A DNA stretch of 64,000 nt from an uncultured Robinsoniella sp. (GCA_900540475.1 UQGG01000019.1:62001-126000), one strand, 5' to 3'; counted from the first letter of the stretch, positions 26,499 to 35,721 are shown. The notes: generated by a model not told the origin, from the letters alone. Numbers and translations: made by a program.

Positions 26499-27764
26499 TC
26501 AATCTTTTTTCGCTGATTTCTCCGTATCTGCAATAATACATTCCCTTAACAGGATCAGCGCATTTACTACGGAGCTTTCCCTGACTTTATTACGTTCTCC
26601 TTTAAAATGGAACTCCCGCACTGTCACCTGGTTATTATAAGAACAGGCAATATACACAAGACCAACCGGCTTCTCATCCGTAGCACCTCCGGGTCCTGCA
26701 ATGCCTGTAATGGAAACGCAGACATCTGCCCCGGTAATAAATGCACCGTTTTTAGCCATCTCTTTCGCCGTTTTTTCGCTCACCGCTCCATTTTCTTTCA
26801 GCGTATTTTTCTTTACTTCCAAAAGCTTGCGTTTTGCGCGGTTACAGTAAGTAACCAGCCCCTGTTTAAATACATCTGAAACACCAGGCACATTTGTAAG
26901 TCTGGCTGCCAGGAGCCCTCCTGTACAGGATTCAGCAGTCGTAAGAGTCAGTTCCTTTTCTTTTAAGAGACGGATGATGGTCTCTTCCAGTGTATCCTGC
27001 TCTTCTGTGGTATAAATATGGTTGCCGAAACGGCTGCGCAGCTCTTTTACCACCGGTTTGATTAATTTCTTGGCTTCCTTTTCATCGGATGCCTTGGCTG
27101 TAATACGAAGATGTACTTCGCCTGTCTTGGCATAAGTTGCAATTGTAGGATTCGTCTGCTTTTCAATCAGATCTGCAATCTCTGTTTCCACAAAACTTTC
27201 GCCTAGCCCGCAGAGTTTCACCATGGTGGAACAGATGATTTCCGGCTGCAGCTTATTTAAATATGGGAAGATATCATGGTTAAACATAGGAATCATTTCA
27301 TTTGGAGGTCCCGGAAGCAGGATTACGGATTTGCCCTGTTTTTCCAGAATAAGCCCCGGTGCCGTACCGTTTTTATTATCGATAACAATGGCACCTTCCG
27401 GTATCAGAGCCTGTTTCCAGTTGTTGTCGGTAATGATCTTAAACTGGCTGTTCTTAAAATACTCCTGTATCCGTTCTTTGCTGTGCTTATCTTCTATCAG
27501 TTTCATTTCCATAACCTTCGCCGCAACTTCTTTTGTCAGGTCATCCTGTGTGGGACCCAGGCCGCCGCTTAAAATAACCACATCAGAGCGGTTCATGGCT
27601 GTCTGCAGGGCATCTGCAAGGCGTTCCTCATTGTCACCCACTACGGTCTGATGATACATCGATAAGCCCAACAGTGCACATTTCTCCGCCAGGAAGGCTG
27701 CATTTGTATTTACAATGTTCCCAAGTAATATCTCCGTTCCAACGGAAATCAGTTCTACTACCAT
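26499..27764 (-). CDS. cinA: CinA family protein (nicotinamide-nucleotide amidase domain)
   Basis: 421 residues with two domains. The N-terminal MoCF-like (COG1058) domain has AELISVGTEILLGNIVNTNAAF-like sequence and LSGGLGPTQDDLTKE (~1-170). The C-terminal CinA amidase domain (~260-415) has LTTAESCTGGLLAARLTNVPG and SITGIAGPGGATDEKPVGLVY. Proteins of this type hydrolyse NMN and ADP-ribose-type pyridine nucleotide breakdown products and were first named for competence in streptococci. It is the third gene after rimO and pgsA, with a 21-bp gap to pgsA and a terminator after it. Confidence 0.95.
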   Translation of the reverse strand: MVVELISVGTEILLGNIVNTNAAFLAEKCALLGLSMYHQTVVGDNEERLADALQTAMNRSDVVILSGGLGPTQDDLTKEVAAKVMEMKLIEDKHSKERIQEYFKNSQFKIITDNNWKQALIPEGAIVIDNKNGTAPGLILEKQGKSVILLPGPPNEMIPMFNHDIFPYLNKLQPEIICSTMVKLCGLGESFVETEIADLIEKQTNPTIATYAKTGEVHLRITAKASDEKEAKKLIKPVVKELRSRFGNHIYTTEEQDTLEETIIRLLKEKELTLTTAESCTGGLLAARLTNVPGVSDVFKQGLVTYCNRAKRKLLEVKKNTLKENGAVSEKTAKEMAKNGAFITGADVCVSITGIAGPGGATDEKPVGLVYIACSYNNQVTVREFHFKGERNKVRESSVVNALILLRECIIADTEKSAKKD

Positions 27765-27785
27765 TTTTCATCCTCCAAAGTAATC

Positions 27786-28322
27786 TTACTTTTGCATACT
27801 CAATACGTTAATGTTCTTCGCAATATAATCTATCAAAGATATAATGGTCAGAACCAGTGCCAGTAAAACGAATAAATTTTCTAAAGTAACAAAAAATCCG
27901 CCCAGATCTGCTATTAACAGAATTGTCATAACCATCTGCGCTATTGTTTTGGATTTTCCCCACCAGCTTGCGGCAATTACAATTCCGTTATCGGATGCTA
28001 CCAGGCGGAATCCGCTGATGATAAATTCCCGGCTGATAATAATGATGACGATCCAGTCGGCAAGGCGGTTCATCTGAACCAGGCAAATCATTGCAGAACA
28101 CACAAGGAGTTTATCTGCAAGGGGATCCATAAATTTACCAAAGTTTGTTACCTGCTGGTTTTTTCTTGCCAGATACCCATCCAGACTGTCCGTGAGACTT
28201 GCAATAATAAAGATGGCAAGCGCGATATATTTACCGGAACCTCCCAGATCAGTTTTCATGAAAATTACAAAAAAAGGGATCAAAATAACTCTTAATATGG
28301 TCAAACTATTCGGCAAATTCAT
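27786..28322 (-). CDS. pgsA: CDP-diacylglycerol--glycerol-3-phosphate 3-phosphatidyltransferase
   Basis: A 178-residue integral membrane enzyme of phosphatidylglycerol synthesis. The CDP-alcohol phosphotransferase signature is complete: DGYLAR, eight residues, G, three, D, three, D in SLDGYLARKNQQVTNFGKF followed by MDPLADK. Four to five hydrophobic segments are visible. The ATG at 28322 has GGGAGAG 7 nt upstream and overlaps the end of rimO by 17 bp; the frame opens two codons earlier at a TTG. Confidence 0.96.
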   Translation of the reverse strand: MNLPNSLTILRVILIPFFVIFMKTDLGGSGKYIALAIFIIASLTDSLDGYLARKNQQVTNFGKFMDPLADKLLVCSAMICLVQMNRLADWIVIIIISREFIISGFRLVASDNGIVIAASWWGKSKTIAQMVMTILLIADLGGFFVTLENLFVLLALVLTIISLIDYIAKNINVLSMQK

Positions 28323-29643
28323 CTTCAATCTCTCCCATCAAATCATATTCCTGCGCACCTGTAATTTTTACCCTGACAAAATCTCCCGACATCAGCATCT
28401 CGCCTGTATTCACAAACAGATATCCGTCTATATTCGGTGAATCTGCATAAGTACGGGCTACATAAGCATTTTCATCTGCAACTTTTCCTTCTACCATGGC
28501 AATTACACTGCGTCCCACCATCTGCTGTGCCTTGTCAAAAGCGATGTCCTGCTGAAGTTCCATTAATTCATCTCTTCTGTCTTCCTTTACTTCTTCATCA
28601 ATCTGGCCATCCATCTCTGCTGCAGGCGTATCCTCCTCAGGAGAATAGGTGAACACTCCAAGGCGCTCAAACTCCATCTCATCTACAAATTCCATTAATT
28701 CCTCATGCTGTTCCTGCGTCTCTCCGGGAAATCCCGATATCAAGGTTGTCCGAAGGGCAATATCAGGAATCTCACTGCGCAGTTTATTCACAATATCCTT
28801 CAACTGCTGCTTATTCGTTCTTCTGCCCATTTTTCTCAAAATATCATCGCTTGCATGCTGAATAGGCAGATCCAGATAATGGCATATTTTTTTCTCTTCC
28901 TTCATTACCTGTATCAATTCATCATAAATTTCTTCCGGATAACAATAGAGAATACGAATCCATCGGATTCCTGAAATCTTACATAACTCTTTTAATAATA
29001 GATGAAGGCTCTTTTCCCCATAAAGATCCTTTCCATAGAGCGTAGTCTCCTGCGCTACCAGAATCAATTCCTTAACTCCCTGCTCAGCCAGGTCTTTTGC
29101 TTCTTCGATCAGCTCTTCCTGCGGAACACTTCGGTAATTCCCCCGGATCTTCGGGATAATGCAGTAAGTACAATGCTTATTACAGCCTTCGGCTATCTTT
29201 AAATGTGCGTAGTGACCACCTGTAGTCAGCATACGCCCTGCTGACCTTGCAGGAAGAGCATCCAGATCGTGAAACTCTAACATCTGCTGGCCTTTCAGCG
29301 CCGTTTGCACCGCCTTGATGATTTCATCGTATGTTGTGGTTCCCAGAACGGCATCAACCTCTTCGATCTCATCCACTATTTCTTTCTTGTATCGCTGTGC
29401 CAGACATCCTGTCACAACTAACGCCTTACATTTACCATTTTTTCTGTGCTCTGCCATCTCCAGAATTGTCTGGATGCTCTCTTCCTTTGCGTCATTGATA
29501 AAACAACAGGTATTCACAACAATAATATCTGCTTCCGTCTCATCATCGGTAAGGACATATCCATTTTTAGCAAGCAGCCCCAGCATCACTTCTGAATCCA
29601 CCAGATTCTTGTCGCATCCCAGGGATACAAATAATACGTTCAT
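28306..29643 (-). CDS. rimO: ribosomal protein S12 methylthiotransferase
   Basis: A 445-residue radical SAM methylthiotransferase modifying the conserved Asp of ribosomal protein S12. The UPF0004 domain (~1-125) carries MNVLFVSLGCDKNLVDSE, VVNTCCFINDAKEES and VVTGCLAQRY. The radical SAM motif is CNKHCTYC in IAEGCNKHCTYCIIPKIRG. A TRAM domain ends the protein. It leads the rimO - pgsA - cinA operon, a common order in Firmicutes, from the promoter at 29698-29726. Confidence 0.97.
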   Translation of the reverse strand: MNVLFVSLGCDKNLVDSEVMLGLLAKNGYVLTDDETEADIIVVNTCCFINDAKEESIQTILEMAEHRKNGKCKALVVTGCLAQRYKKEIVDEIEEVDAVLGTTTYDEIIKAVQTALKGQQMLEFHDLDALPARSAGRMLTTGGHYAHLKIAEGCNKHCTYCIIPKIRGNYRSVPQEELIEEAKDLAEQGVKELILVAQETTLYGKDLYGEKSLHLLLKELCKISGIRWIRILYCYPEEIYDELIQVMKEEKKICHYLDLPIQHASDDILRKMGRRTNKQQLKDIVNKLRSEIPDIALRTTLISGFPGETQEQHEELMEFVDEMEFERLGVFTYSPEEDTPAAEMDGQIDEEVKEDRRDELMELQQDIAFDKAQQMVGRSVIAMVEGKVADENAYVARTYADSPNIDGYLFVNTGEMLMSGDFVRVKITGAQEYDLMGEIEDEFAE

Positions 29644-29697
29644 AAATTACTCCTCATTTTTAGTATCGTCCAAAAGCAAAATTGCTCTTTGATGTTT

Positions 29698-29726
29698 ATT
29701 GTACTATTTTCGTCTTAAAAGGTCAA
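29698..29726 (-). promoter_or_regulatory. promoter of the rimO operon
   Basis: On the minus strand TTGACC (29726-29721), 17 bp, TACAAT (29703-29698), 55 bp before rimO. Confidence 0.65.
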
Positions 29727-29916
29727 TAAAATACTTGAGAATGTGCAAAGTTCTCAAAACCACAAAATTGCCTGTTCCAATTTTTATTGTCTATTTTTAG
29801 ATATTTTCCCAAAAAAATCTCATTCCCATCCACTGACTTCTGCATGAAATCGACAAAATAACCAAAATTATTACAATAGTTTCTAACATCTAACCATTTC
29901 CTACCGAAGCAGTTGC

Positions 29917-29925
29917 TGATATAAT
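29917..29925 (+). promoter_or_regulatory. extended -10 promoter candidate for the 62-residue peptide gene
   Basis: TGATATAAT, an extended -10 element, 87 bp before the start at 30012. No good -35 is visible. The surrounding stretch 29727-30011 is AT-rich and otherwise empty. Confidence 0.4.
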
Positions 29926-30011
29926 ATTGGTATACATGAGAGACACTGAATAAAACTTTAAAAACAGTCAATGATTATGTATAGATAAGACAACTAAAGG
30001 AGGTAACAGAA

Positions 30012-30200
30012 ATGCATAGTCATGAAATTGATTCTTATCTTCGCAATAAAAACTGGAAACTAAAACCCAGTGAATATGTAAACATTATTAATGTTAACTC
30101 CTGTCCGGAGCTGGACCATATCGCTTATAATTCACAAAATAACGACTATAATATCTGGACGAAAAATGGTTACGCCTGGACCATAAAAATTGAATGTTAA
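30012..30200 (+). CDS. 62-residue small protein, function unknown
   Basis: The ribosome binding site AAAGGAGGTAACAGAA is close to ideal, and a strong terminator sits 18 bp past the stop, so this is a discrete, probably well-expressed gene. The protein MHSHEIDSYLRNKNWKLKP... is hydrophilic and rich in Asn, Ile and Tyr, with two cysteines (one the last residue), no signal peptide and no membrane segment. The second half, with 'YNIWTKNGYAWTIKIEC', looks like a small beta structure. I recognise no family. Confidence 0.7.
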   Translation: MHSHEIDSYLRNKNWKLKPSEYVNIINVNSCPELDHIAYNSQNNDYNIWTKNGYAWTIKIEC

Positions 30201-30218
30201 GAATTATTTGATAGACTT

Positions 30219-30246
30219 CGCACCCACAGCAGGGTGCGTTTTTTTG
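30219..30246 (+). terminator. terminator of the 62-residue peptide gene
   Basis: CGCACCC, six-base loop, GGGTGCG, then eight T. Confidence 0.9.
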
Positions 30247-30255
30247 TACAGCTAC

Positions 30256-30283
30256 TTGCTTTTCTGGAATTTTCCTGTATAAT
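30256..30283 (+). promoter_or_regulatory. promoter of the second ABC-F gene
   Basis: TTGCTT (30256-30261), 16 bp, TATAAT (30278-30283), 40 bp before the ATG. Confidence 0.6.
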
Positions 30284-30322
30284 CAAATCGATAACTATAA
30301 TTACTAAGGAGCTAATACAGCA

Positions 30323-31879
30323 ATGAGCATTTTAAACGTTGAGCATTTAAGTCACGGTTTTGGTGACAGAGCGATTTTCCACGATGTTTCCTTCCGTCTG
30401 TTAAAGGGTGAACACATCGGTCTGATTGGAGCTAATGGCGAAGGAAAATCTACATTTTTAAATATTGTAACCGGAAAATTACAGCCGGATGAAGGAAAAG
30501 TAGAATGGGCGAAAAATGTCCATGCCGGCTATCTGGACCAGCATGCGGTTCTGGAAAAAGGGCAGACCATCCGTGATGTGTTAAAAGGCGCATTTGCACA
30601 GCTTTTTTCCCTGGAAGAGCGCATGAATGTCATCTGCGATTCTATGGGTGATGCATCGGAAGATGAATTAAATCAGATGATGGAGGAACTGGGAACTATT
30701 CAGGACACCCTCACCATGCATGATTTTTATATTATTGATTCTAAGGTGGAAGAAATCGGGCGCGCCCTGGGGCTTGAGGATATCGGACTGGACAAAGATG
30801 TTACGGAACTCAGCGGCGGACAGCGTACAAAAGTACTGCTGGGAAAACTGCTGCTGGAAAAACCGGATATTCTCCTTTTAGACGAGCCTACCAACTACCT
30901 GGATGAACAGCATATCGAATGGCTGAAACGCTATCTGAATGACTATGAAAATGCATTTATTTTAATATCACATGATATTCCCTTCTTAAACAGTGTCATT
31001 AACCTGATCTATCATATGGAAAACCAGGCACTTTCCAGATACGTGGGGGACTATGACAAGTTCCAGGAAGTCTATGCTGTCAGAAAAGCCCAGCTGGAAG
31101 CGGCATACAAACGCCAGCAGCAGGAAATCAGTGATTTGGAAGACTTTGTTGCTCGGAATAAGGCAAGGGTTTCCACCAGAAATATGGCAATGTCCCGCCA
31201 GAAAAAATTAGATAAAATGGATAAAATCGAATTAGCCGCGGAGAAGCCAAAGCCAGAATTTCATTTTAAAGAAGCCCGTGCCGCAGGCAAATACATTTTT
31301 GAATCGGAAAATCTTGTGATCGGTTATGACGAACCACTGTCCAGACCACTGAACCTGGCGATGGAACGGGGACAGAAAATAGCTCTGATCGGAGCTAACG
31401 GAATTGGTAAAACCACTCTTTTAAAAAGTATTCTGGGGCAGATACCTTCTCTGGAAGGTTCCGTACAACTGGGTGATTATCTTTATATCGGTTATTTTGA
31501 GCAGGAAATGGCTCCCGGAAACACCACTACCTGTATTGAAGAAATCTGGAAAGACTATCCCTCACTGTCCCAGTACCAGGTCCGCAGCGCTCTGGCAAAA
31601 TGCGGATTGACCACCAAGCATATTGAAAGCCAGGTAAGGGTTCTAAGCGGTGGAGAGCAGGCGAAGGTACGCCTCTGCAAATTAATAAACCGTGAAACAA
31701 ATATTCTGCTTTTAGACGAACCTACCAACCATCTGGACGTGGATGCAAAAGAAGAATTAAAGCGGGCTTTGAAGGAGTATAAGGGAAGCATTCTTCTGAT
31801 CTGCCATGAACCGGAATTTTATCAGGATGTGGTTACGGAAGTCTGGGACTGCACCCAGTGGACCACCAAGATATTCTAA
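30323..31879 (+). CDS. ABC-F family ATPase, short form
   Basis: 518 residues, two ABC cassettes, no membrane segments. Cassette 1 has GANGEGKST, LSGGQRTKVLLGKLL and ILLLDEPTNYLD; cassette 2 has GANGIGKTT, LSGGEQAKVRLCKLI and ILLLDEPTNHLD. The inter-cassette arm (~235-300) has ARVSTRNMAMSRQKKLDKMD. Unlike the first ABC-F (9253-11166) it lacks the C-terminal coiled coil. The 'TNYLD' in cassette 1 and short arm set it apart. It could be a housekeeping translation factor or a resistance-type ABC-F; sequence inspection does not decide. Confidence 0.9.
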   Translation: MSILNVEHLSHGFGDRAIFHDVSFRLLKGEHIGLIGANGEGKSTFLNIVTGKLQPDEGKVEWAKNVHAGYLDQHAVLEKGQTIRDVLKGAFAQLFSLEERMNVICDSMGDASEDELNQMMEELGTIQDTLTMHDFYIIDSKVEEIGRALGLEDIGLDKDVTELSGGQRTKVLLGKLLLEKPDILLLDEPTNYLDEQHIEWLKRYLNDYENAFILISHDIPFLNSVINLIYHMENQALSRYVGDYDKFQEVYAVRKAQLEAAYKRQQQEISDLEDFVARNKARVSTRNMAMSRQKKLDKMDKIELAAEKPKPEFHFKEARAAGKYIFESENLVIGYDEPLSRPLNLAMERGQKIALIGANGIGKTTLLKSILGQIPSLEGSVQLGDYLYIGYFEQEMAPGNTTTCIEEIWKDYPSLSQYQVRSALAKCGLTTKHIESQVRVLSGGEQAKVRLCKLINRETNILLLDEPTNHLDVDAKEELKRALKEYKGSILLICHEPEFYQDVVTEVWDCTQWTTKIF

Positions 31880-31893
31880 TAAAACTGATCATC

Positions 31894-31955
31894 AAAAAAG
31901 GATGTTTCACTGCAAATGCCTGTCTGAATGGCACTGCAGCGAAACATCCTTTTTC
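31894..31955. terminator. bidirectional terminator between abcF and rpoZ
   Basis: AAAAAGGATGTTTC and GAAACATCCTTTTT arms with a partly paired middle, located between converging genes; T-tracts on both strands. Confidence 0.85.
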
Positions 31956-31976
31956 TGATATCGGTTAAGTCTTATT

Positions 31977-32252
31977 TTATTCTTCTGTCTGTTTCTGAAC
32001 TTCTAATTCATCTTCCGGTGTCTCATCTTCGCTTAAAATCTTGATTTTTCCTTTATTTAACTCTTCTACGGCAACGGATAACGGCTTTTTACCATTGTCA
32101 TATACAAGCGCTTCTGCTCCTCCGATTAACTGTCTTGCCCTCTTTGCTGTTGCAAGTACGATGGAATAACGGCTGTTTACTACCGGTGTATCCCCTTCCT
32201 CTACTTCACTGTTTACGACTTTCATTAAATCTGTGTAAGATGGATGTAACAT
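31977..32252 (-). CDS. rpoZ: DNA-directed RNA polymerase omega subunit
   Basis: A 91-residue omega subunit with VVNSRYSIVLATAKRARQL and the KPLSVAVEELNKGKI helix typical of the family. It is the last gene of yicC - remA - gmk - rpoZ, the standard Firmicutes order. AAGGAGAAATCAT precedes the ATG. The acidic C-terminal tail is normal for Clostridia. Confidence 0.95.
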   Translation of the reverse strand: MLHPSYTDLMKVVNSEVEEGDTPVVNSRYSIVLATAKRARQLIGGAEALVYDNGKKPLSVAVEELNKGKIKILSEDETPEDELEVQKQTEE

Positions 32253-32287
32253 ATGATTTCTCCTTTCAAAATAGGTCTGCCTGAAGT

Positions 32288-32914
32288 CTATCTGGCAAAA
32301 CGCGTTAAATCTTTTTTAATGGTATTTATAAATTCATTATTTCTTGATGCCTTGAAATGTTCACTCTGAATGATTCTATGCATTTCTTCCACACAATCCT
32401 CCAGCTTATCATTGACTACCAGGTAATCGTACTTTTCCATCCCCTGGGCTTCTTCGCTGGCGCGGCTCAGCCTGTCACGAATCACATCCGCAGTTTCCGT
32501 TCCCCGTCCGGTCAGCCGCTCTTCTAATGTCTGGGCATTAGGGGTTGTCACAAATAACAGCAGCGTATCCGGGAATTGTTCTTTTACCTTGAGTGCTCCC
32601 TGGATTTCAATTTCCAAAATTACGTCTTTTCCTTCATTCAGCTTCTCCTGCACGTAGTCTTTTGGAGTGCCATAAAAGTTCTGAACATACTGGGCATATT
32701 CAATCAACGCATTTTCTGCAATCATCTCTTTAAATTCTTCCACTGTTTTGAAAAAATATTCCCGTCCATCTTCTTCTCCCGGTCTGGGGTTTCTCGTCGT
32801 GGCTGAAATAGACAGGGCATAATTATGATACTTACTTAACAATGCCTTTACCAAAGTGCCTTTCCCCGCACCGGAAAAACCGGATAAAACAATTAAAATT
32901 CCTTTTCTATTCAT
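32288..32914 (-). CDS. gmk: guanylate kinase
   Basis: A 208-residue enzyme converting GMP to GDP with ATP. The P-loop is GFSGAGKGTLVKALL, followed by SISATTRNPRPGEEDGREYFF (GMP-binding) and VILEIEIQGALKVKEQFPD. Its start overlaps the remA stop by 8 bp. Confidence 0.97.
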   Translation of the reverse strand: MNRKGILIVLSGFSGAGKGTLVKALLSKYHNYALSISATTRNPRPGEEDGREYFFKTVEEFKEMIAENALIEYAQYVQNFYGTPKDYVQEKLNEGKDVILEIEIQGALKVKEQFPDTLLLFVTTPNAQTLEERLTGRGTETADVIRDRLSRASEEAQGMEKYDYLVVNDKLEDCVEEMHRIIQSEHFKASRNNEFINTIKKDLTRFAR

Positions 32915-33179
32915 CTTCTTCGTCCTTTGGCTTCTCTTCTATATTGAGTGAAAATCGTTTTGCAATTGTATCTGGCTGTAACGCTGATAATACAATAAAA
33001 TCATCCACGGTTACAATTACGGATTTGGTTTTTCTACCCTGGGTAGCATCTACTGCTTTTCCGGTCTGCCTTGCATTTTGGACCATACGCTTAATCGGTG
33101 CTGCCTCAGGACTTACGACTGCTATGACTTTGCTGGTATTTACCACATTACCAAAGCCGATGTTAATTAATCTCGCCAA
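32907..33179 (-). CDS. remA: RemA/DUF370 family regulator
   Basis: 90 residues with LINIGFGNVVNTSKVIAVVSPEAAPIKR-type sequence, the RemA (DUF370) hallmark, and TQGRKTKSVIVTVDDFIVLSA-like strands. In Bacillus RemA is a ring-forming DNA-binding activator of matrix genes. The position between yicC and gmk is conserved in Firmicutes. The acidic tail EEKPKDEEDE extends beyond the usual end. Confidence 0.92.
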   Translation of the reverse strand: MARLINIGFGNVVNTSKVIAVVSPEAAPIKRMVQNARQTGKAVDATQGRKTKSVIVTVDDFIVLSALQPDTIAKRFSLNIEEKPKDEEDE

Positions 33180-33193
33180 ATTATTTTCCCACC

Positions 33194-34072
33194 TTATTCA
33201 ATATTTTGAATCTGCTCCCGGACCTTCTCAATCTCAGTCTTCAAATTAATAGCCGTATTAGAAGTCTCCAGGTCATTTGCCTTCGATAAAATTGTATTTG
33301 CCTCACGGTTCATTTCCTGTGCAATAAAATCCAGCTTTCTGCCCACACTGCCGCCTTCTGTAAGACAGGATTTCATATTCTCAATATGGCTTCTTAACCG
33401 GACTGTTTCTTCATCCGTACAGATCTTATCGGCAAACAATACTACTTCTGCCGCAATCCTTCCTTCTTCAATCTGGGAATCCCCTAACAGTTCTTTTACC
33501 TTCTCACTGAGTTTTTCACGGTAAGCTGCCATAATCTGAGGGAAACGTACTTCTACGGAAGCCACATCCGCAAGCATACTGTCCAGTTTATCAAAGAGAT
33601 CTGCCTTTAACGCATCCCCCTCTTTTACTCTGGCATCCACAAGCTGTTTGCTGGCTCCTTCCAAAGCAGCTTCCAGTACTGCCCAGATTTCTTTCTCGTC
33701 TGCTGCCGTTTCTTCCATCGTAAATACTTCCGGGCATCTTCCAAGTGTTGAAGTCCTGATATCATTTTCCAGGCCAAATTTCTCCGCCATCTGTTTGTAA
33801 TAACGAATGTATTCCCCTGCAATATTTTCATTGTATTTTAACGAATAGTTTTCTTCGGTAAAATCTTCATATGTAATGAAAACGTCTACTTTCCCCCGCT
33901 GAATATAATTCTTAAGCATCCCTCTAATCGCTGACTCAAAAAAACTCAGCTTCTTGGGCATCTTAATATTCACGTCGAAGTAACGATGATTCACTGCCTT
34001 CATTTCTACTGTAAATTTTCTGCTGCCCTGGAGGTTTTCACACCTGCCAAAGCCTGTCATGCTCTTAATCAT
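33194..34072 (-). CDS. YicC family endoribonuclease-type protein
   Basis: About 292 residues beginning MIKSMTGFGRCE, the universal YicC start, with VEMKAVNHRYFDVNIKMPK and the C-terminal FIAQEMNREANTILSKAND metal-site region. The family is reported to act as an RNase. The frame opens at 34108; an ATG at 34078 is also possible, but the one at 34072 has GAGAG at a better distance and gives the conserved start. It leads the remA - gmk - rpoZ cluster. Confidence 0.93.
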   Translation of the reverse strand: MIKSMTGFGRCENLQGSRKFTVEMKAVNHRYFDVNIKMPKKLSFFESAIRGMLKNYIQRGKVDVFITYEDFTEENYSLKYNENIAGEYIRYYKQMAEKFGLENDIRTSTLGRCPEVFTMEETAADEKEIWAVLEAALEGASKQLVDARVKEGDALKADLFDKLDSMLADVASVEVRFPQIMAAYREKLSEKVKELLGDSQIEEGRIAAEVVLFADKICTDEETVRLRSHIENMKSCLTEGGSVGRKLDFIAQEMNREANTILSKANDLETSNTAINLKTEIEKVREQIQNIE

Positions 34073-34195
34073 CTTCATTCGCTCTCTTTTTTTAATTTTG
34101 TGGCACATGCCGCCACATTAAAAACATTATAAAACATATCAAATGTGTAGTCAACAGCAAAATCCGGGCTAAAAGGAAATAACAGCTGCTCTTAC

Positions 34196-34226
34196 AAAAA
34201 AATCCCCCTGCAAACAGGAGGATTTC
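34196..34226 (-). terminator. terminator of the GyrI-like gene
   Basis: On the minus strand AAATCCTCCTG, TTTG loop, CAGGGGGATTT, then TTTT; 28 bp past the stop. Confidence 0.85.
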
Positions 34227-34253
34227 GTGCAGATATACGGATCAGAACCGTAC

Positions 34254-34712
34254 TTACTCTATTCCAATATACATATGAATTTCAGAATTGTCCATATCTC
34301 CTCCCGGCTGGTATTCTTCAAAGTCAGCCAGATAGGTCCTCTTTAAGTCCATACTCCAGAGTTTCATCCAGAATTCCTGAACTGCAGTTACCATATTTCC
34401 TTTTACAATGAATTTGGCATAATTTCCTTTGGGAATGATGGTAGTTTCCAGATTTTCCGGCATTTGAGCCGCCTGATCTATCTCACAGCAGACATACATG
34501 TCATAGTCGTCCATATGGTTTCCTGCATAGTTCGTATATAATCCGATACTTTTATCATTCACTTTCCCCGGCATTTGAAAGAAAATGCCCTCTTCAAAAA
34601 AGCGCTTCCAAAGTCCTCCTATTTCTGCTCCCATATCCGGACTGGAATTATTGGTTCTGGTCTTCAATCCTGCTGCTCTCTTCTCTTCTAAATAAACGAT
34701 TTCATAGTCCAT
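34254..34712 (-). CDS. GyrI-like / AraC effector-binding domain protein
   Basis: A 152-residue stand-alone GyrI-like (SOUL-fold) domain: VYLEEKRAAGLKTRTNN, then IGLYTNYAGNHMDDYDMYVCCEID, PKGNYAKFIVKGNM and the final DNSEIHMYIGIE. Such domains bind small amphipathic or cationic molecules. It lies 100 bp downstream of a WYL-type regulator on the same strand and probably shares its transcript, so the pair may be a small-molecule sensor plus regulator (inference). Confidence 0.85.
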   Translation of the reverse strand: MDYEIVYLEEKRAAGLKTRTNNSSPDMGAEIGGLWKRFFEEGIFFQMPGKVNDKSIGLYTNYAGNHMDDYDMYVCCEIDQAAQMPENLETTIIPKGNYAKFIVKGNMVTAVQEFWMKLWSMDLKRTYLADFEEYQPGGDMDNSEIHMYIGIE

Positions 34713-34812
34713 GGTTTTACCTCTCTTTTTTCTATTTTTCTTACCGTATTATTTCTCATCGGTTAAAAAGAGTATAACAGGTATAACCTGACAGCTGTAT
34801 GTCATATTAAAA

Positions 34813-35721
34813 CTATGATCCGGAATAAAATTCTAACGTTTTTTCAAGTCTTTCCCTCACCTGATTTTTCACCCGCTCAGGTGCAGTCACCCTGACTAAG
34901 GGTCCATAAGAAAGGATATAACCATAAACCCATTCATTTTCCGGACAATTTAATTTAGCCAGAAAGCTGCCATCCTCCTGAACCTGAATCTGGGATTCTT
35001 CAAACTCATCATACACCCGGTAGGCGCAGGAGGCATCTATATGCAGCGTAATCTCTACGATATAGCTCTTATCCCGGTATCCTTTTTTCTCGTTAGATTC
35101 CTGCACCGGAAGTACCCGTTCAAAGTTTTCTTCCAATACCTTAACCTGTTTCATCCTGGTAATCCGAAACAGCCGCATCTCTCCTGCTTTTCTGCAAAAT
35201 CCTTTGAGGTACCAGCTTTTATCTTTGAACCAGAGCTGCAGCGGTTCAACCTGCCTGGATGATTTTACACCTGCAGAATTGTAATAATCAATCTCGATTA
35301 CTTTTTTTCGAATAATCCCTTCCTTGATATCCCCGAAGACCTTCTGCCGTTCATCCGTCCAGTCAGAAAAGTCCACCTGTACCCAGTCCGTTTTATGAGC
35401 ACCAAATAGCGACCGCATTCTGGATAGTATTTCATCATTATCCGCCGCCTTAACTGCATTGAGCCCCTGGAGCCCCCATAGAATTTCCTGTCGCTCCATA
35501 TCAGACAAAACGGATTTGTCCAGTATAAAGTTATCCATCAGATGAATACCGCCGCCTCTGCCTTTATTTGTATAGATGGGGATTCCCGCCTGACACAGCG
35601 TATCAATATCCCGGTACACCGTTCTTACGGATACCTCAAAATGCTCCGCCAGTTCCCTCGCCGTAGTCCCTTGTTTCTCCAGTAATAAATATACAATTTC
35701 AAATAATCTGTTAATCTGCAT
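34813..35721 (-). CDS. YafY-type HTH/WYL domain transcriptional regulator
   Basis: 302 residues. An N-terminal HTH_11 winged helix (~1-60) has EKQGTTARELAEHFEVSVRT followed by VYRDIDTLCQAGIPI. The WYL domain (~140-220) has KVIEIDYYNSAGVKSSRQVEPLQL and DKSWYLKGFCRKAGEMRLFRITRM, and a C-terminal WCX extension follows. WYL regulators sense nucleic-acid or nucleotide ligands in several systems, including phage defence. Here the context (GyrI-like neighbour) suggests a small-molecule response; no defence gene is adjacent. Confidence 0.92.
   Translation of the reverse strand: MQINRLFEIVYLLLEKQGTTARELAEHFEVSVRTVYRDIDTLCQAGIPIYTNKGRGGGIHLMDNFILDKSVLSDMERQEILWGLQGLNAVKAADNDEILSRMRSLFGAHKTDWVQVDFSDWTDERQKVFGDIKEGIIRKKVIEIDYYNSAGVKSSRQVEPLQLWFKDKSWYLKGFCRKAGEMRLFRITRMKQVKVLEENFERVLPVQESNEKKGYRDKSYIVEITLHIDASCAYRVYDEFEESQIQVQEDGSFLAKLNCPENEWVYGYILSYGPLVRVTAPERVKNQVRERLEKTLEFYSGS

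Noticed and set aside
29723..29971. 82-codon minus-strand frame
   Set aside because: No ribosome binding site, overlaps the rimO promoter and the upstream region of the 62-residue gene, and has an unlikely composition rich in Phe, Tyr and Asn.
34813..35721. WYL regulator as part of a phage-defence island
   Set aside because: No defence genes nearby; neighbours are a GyrI-like protein and housekeeping genes.
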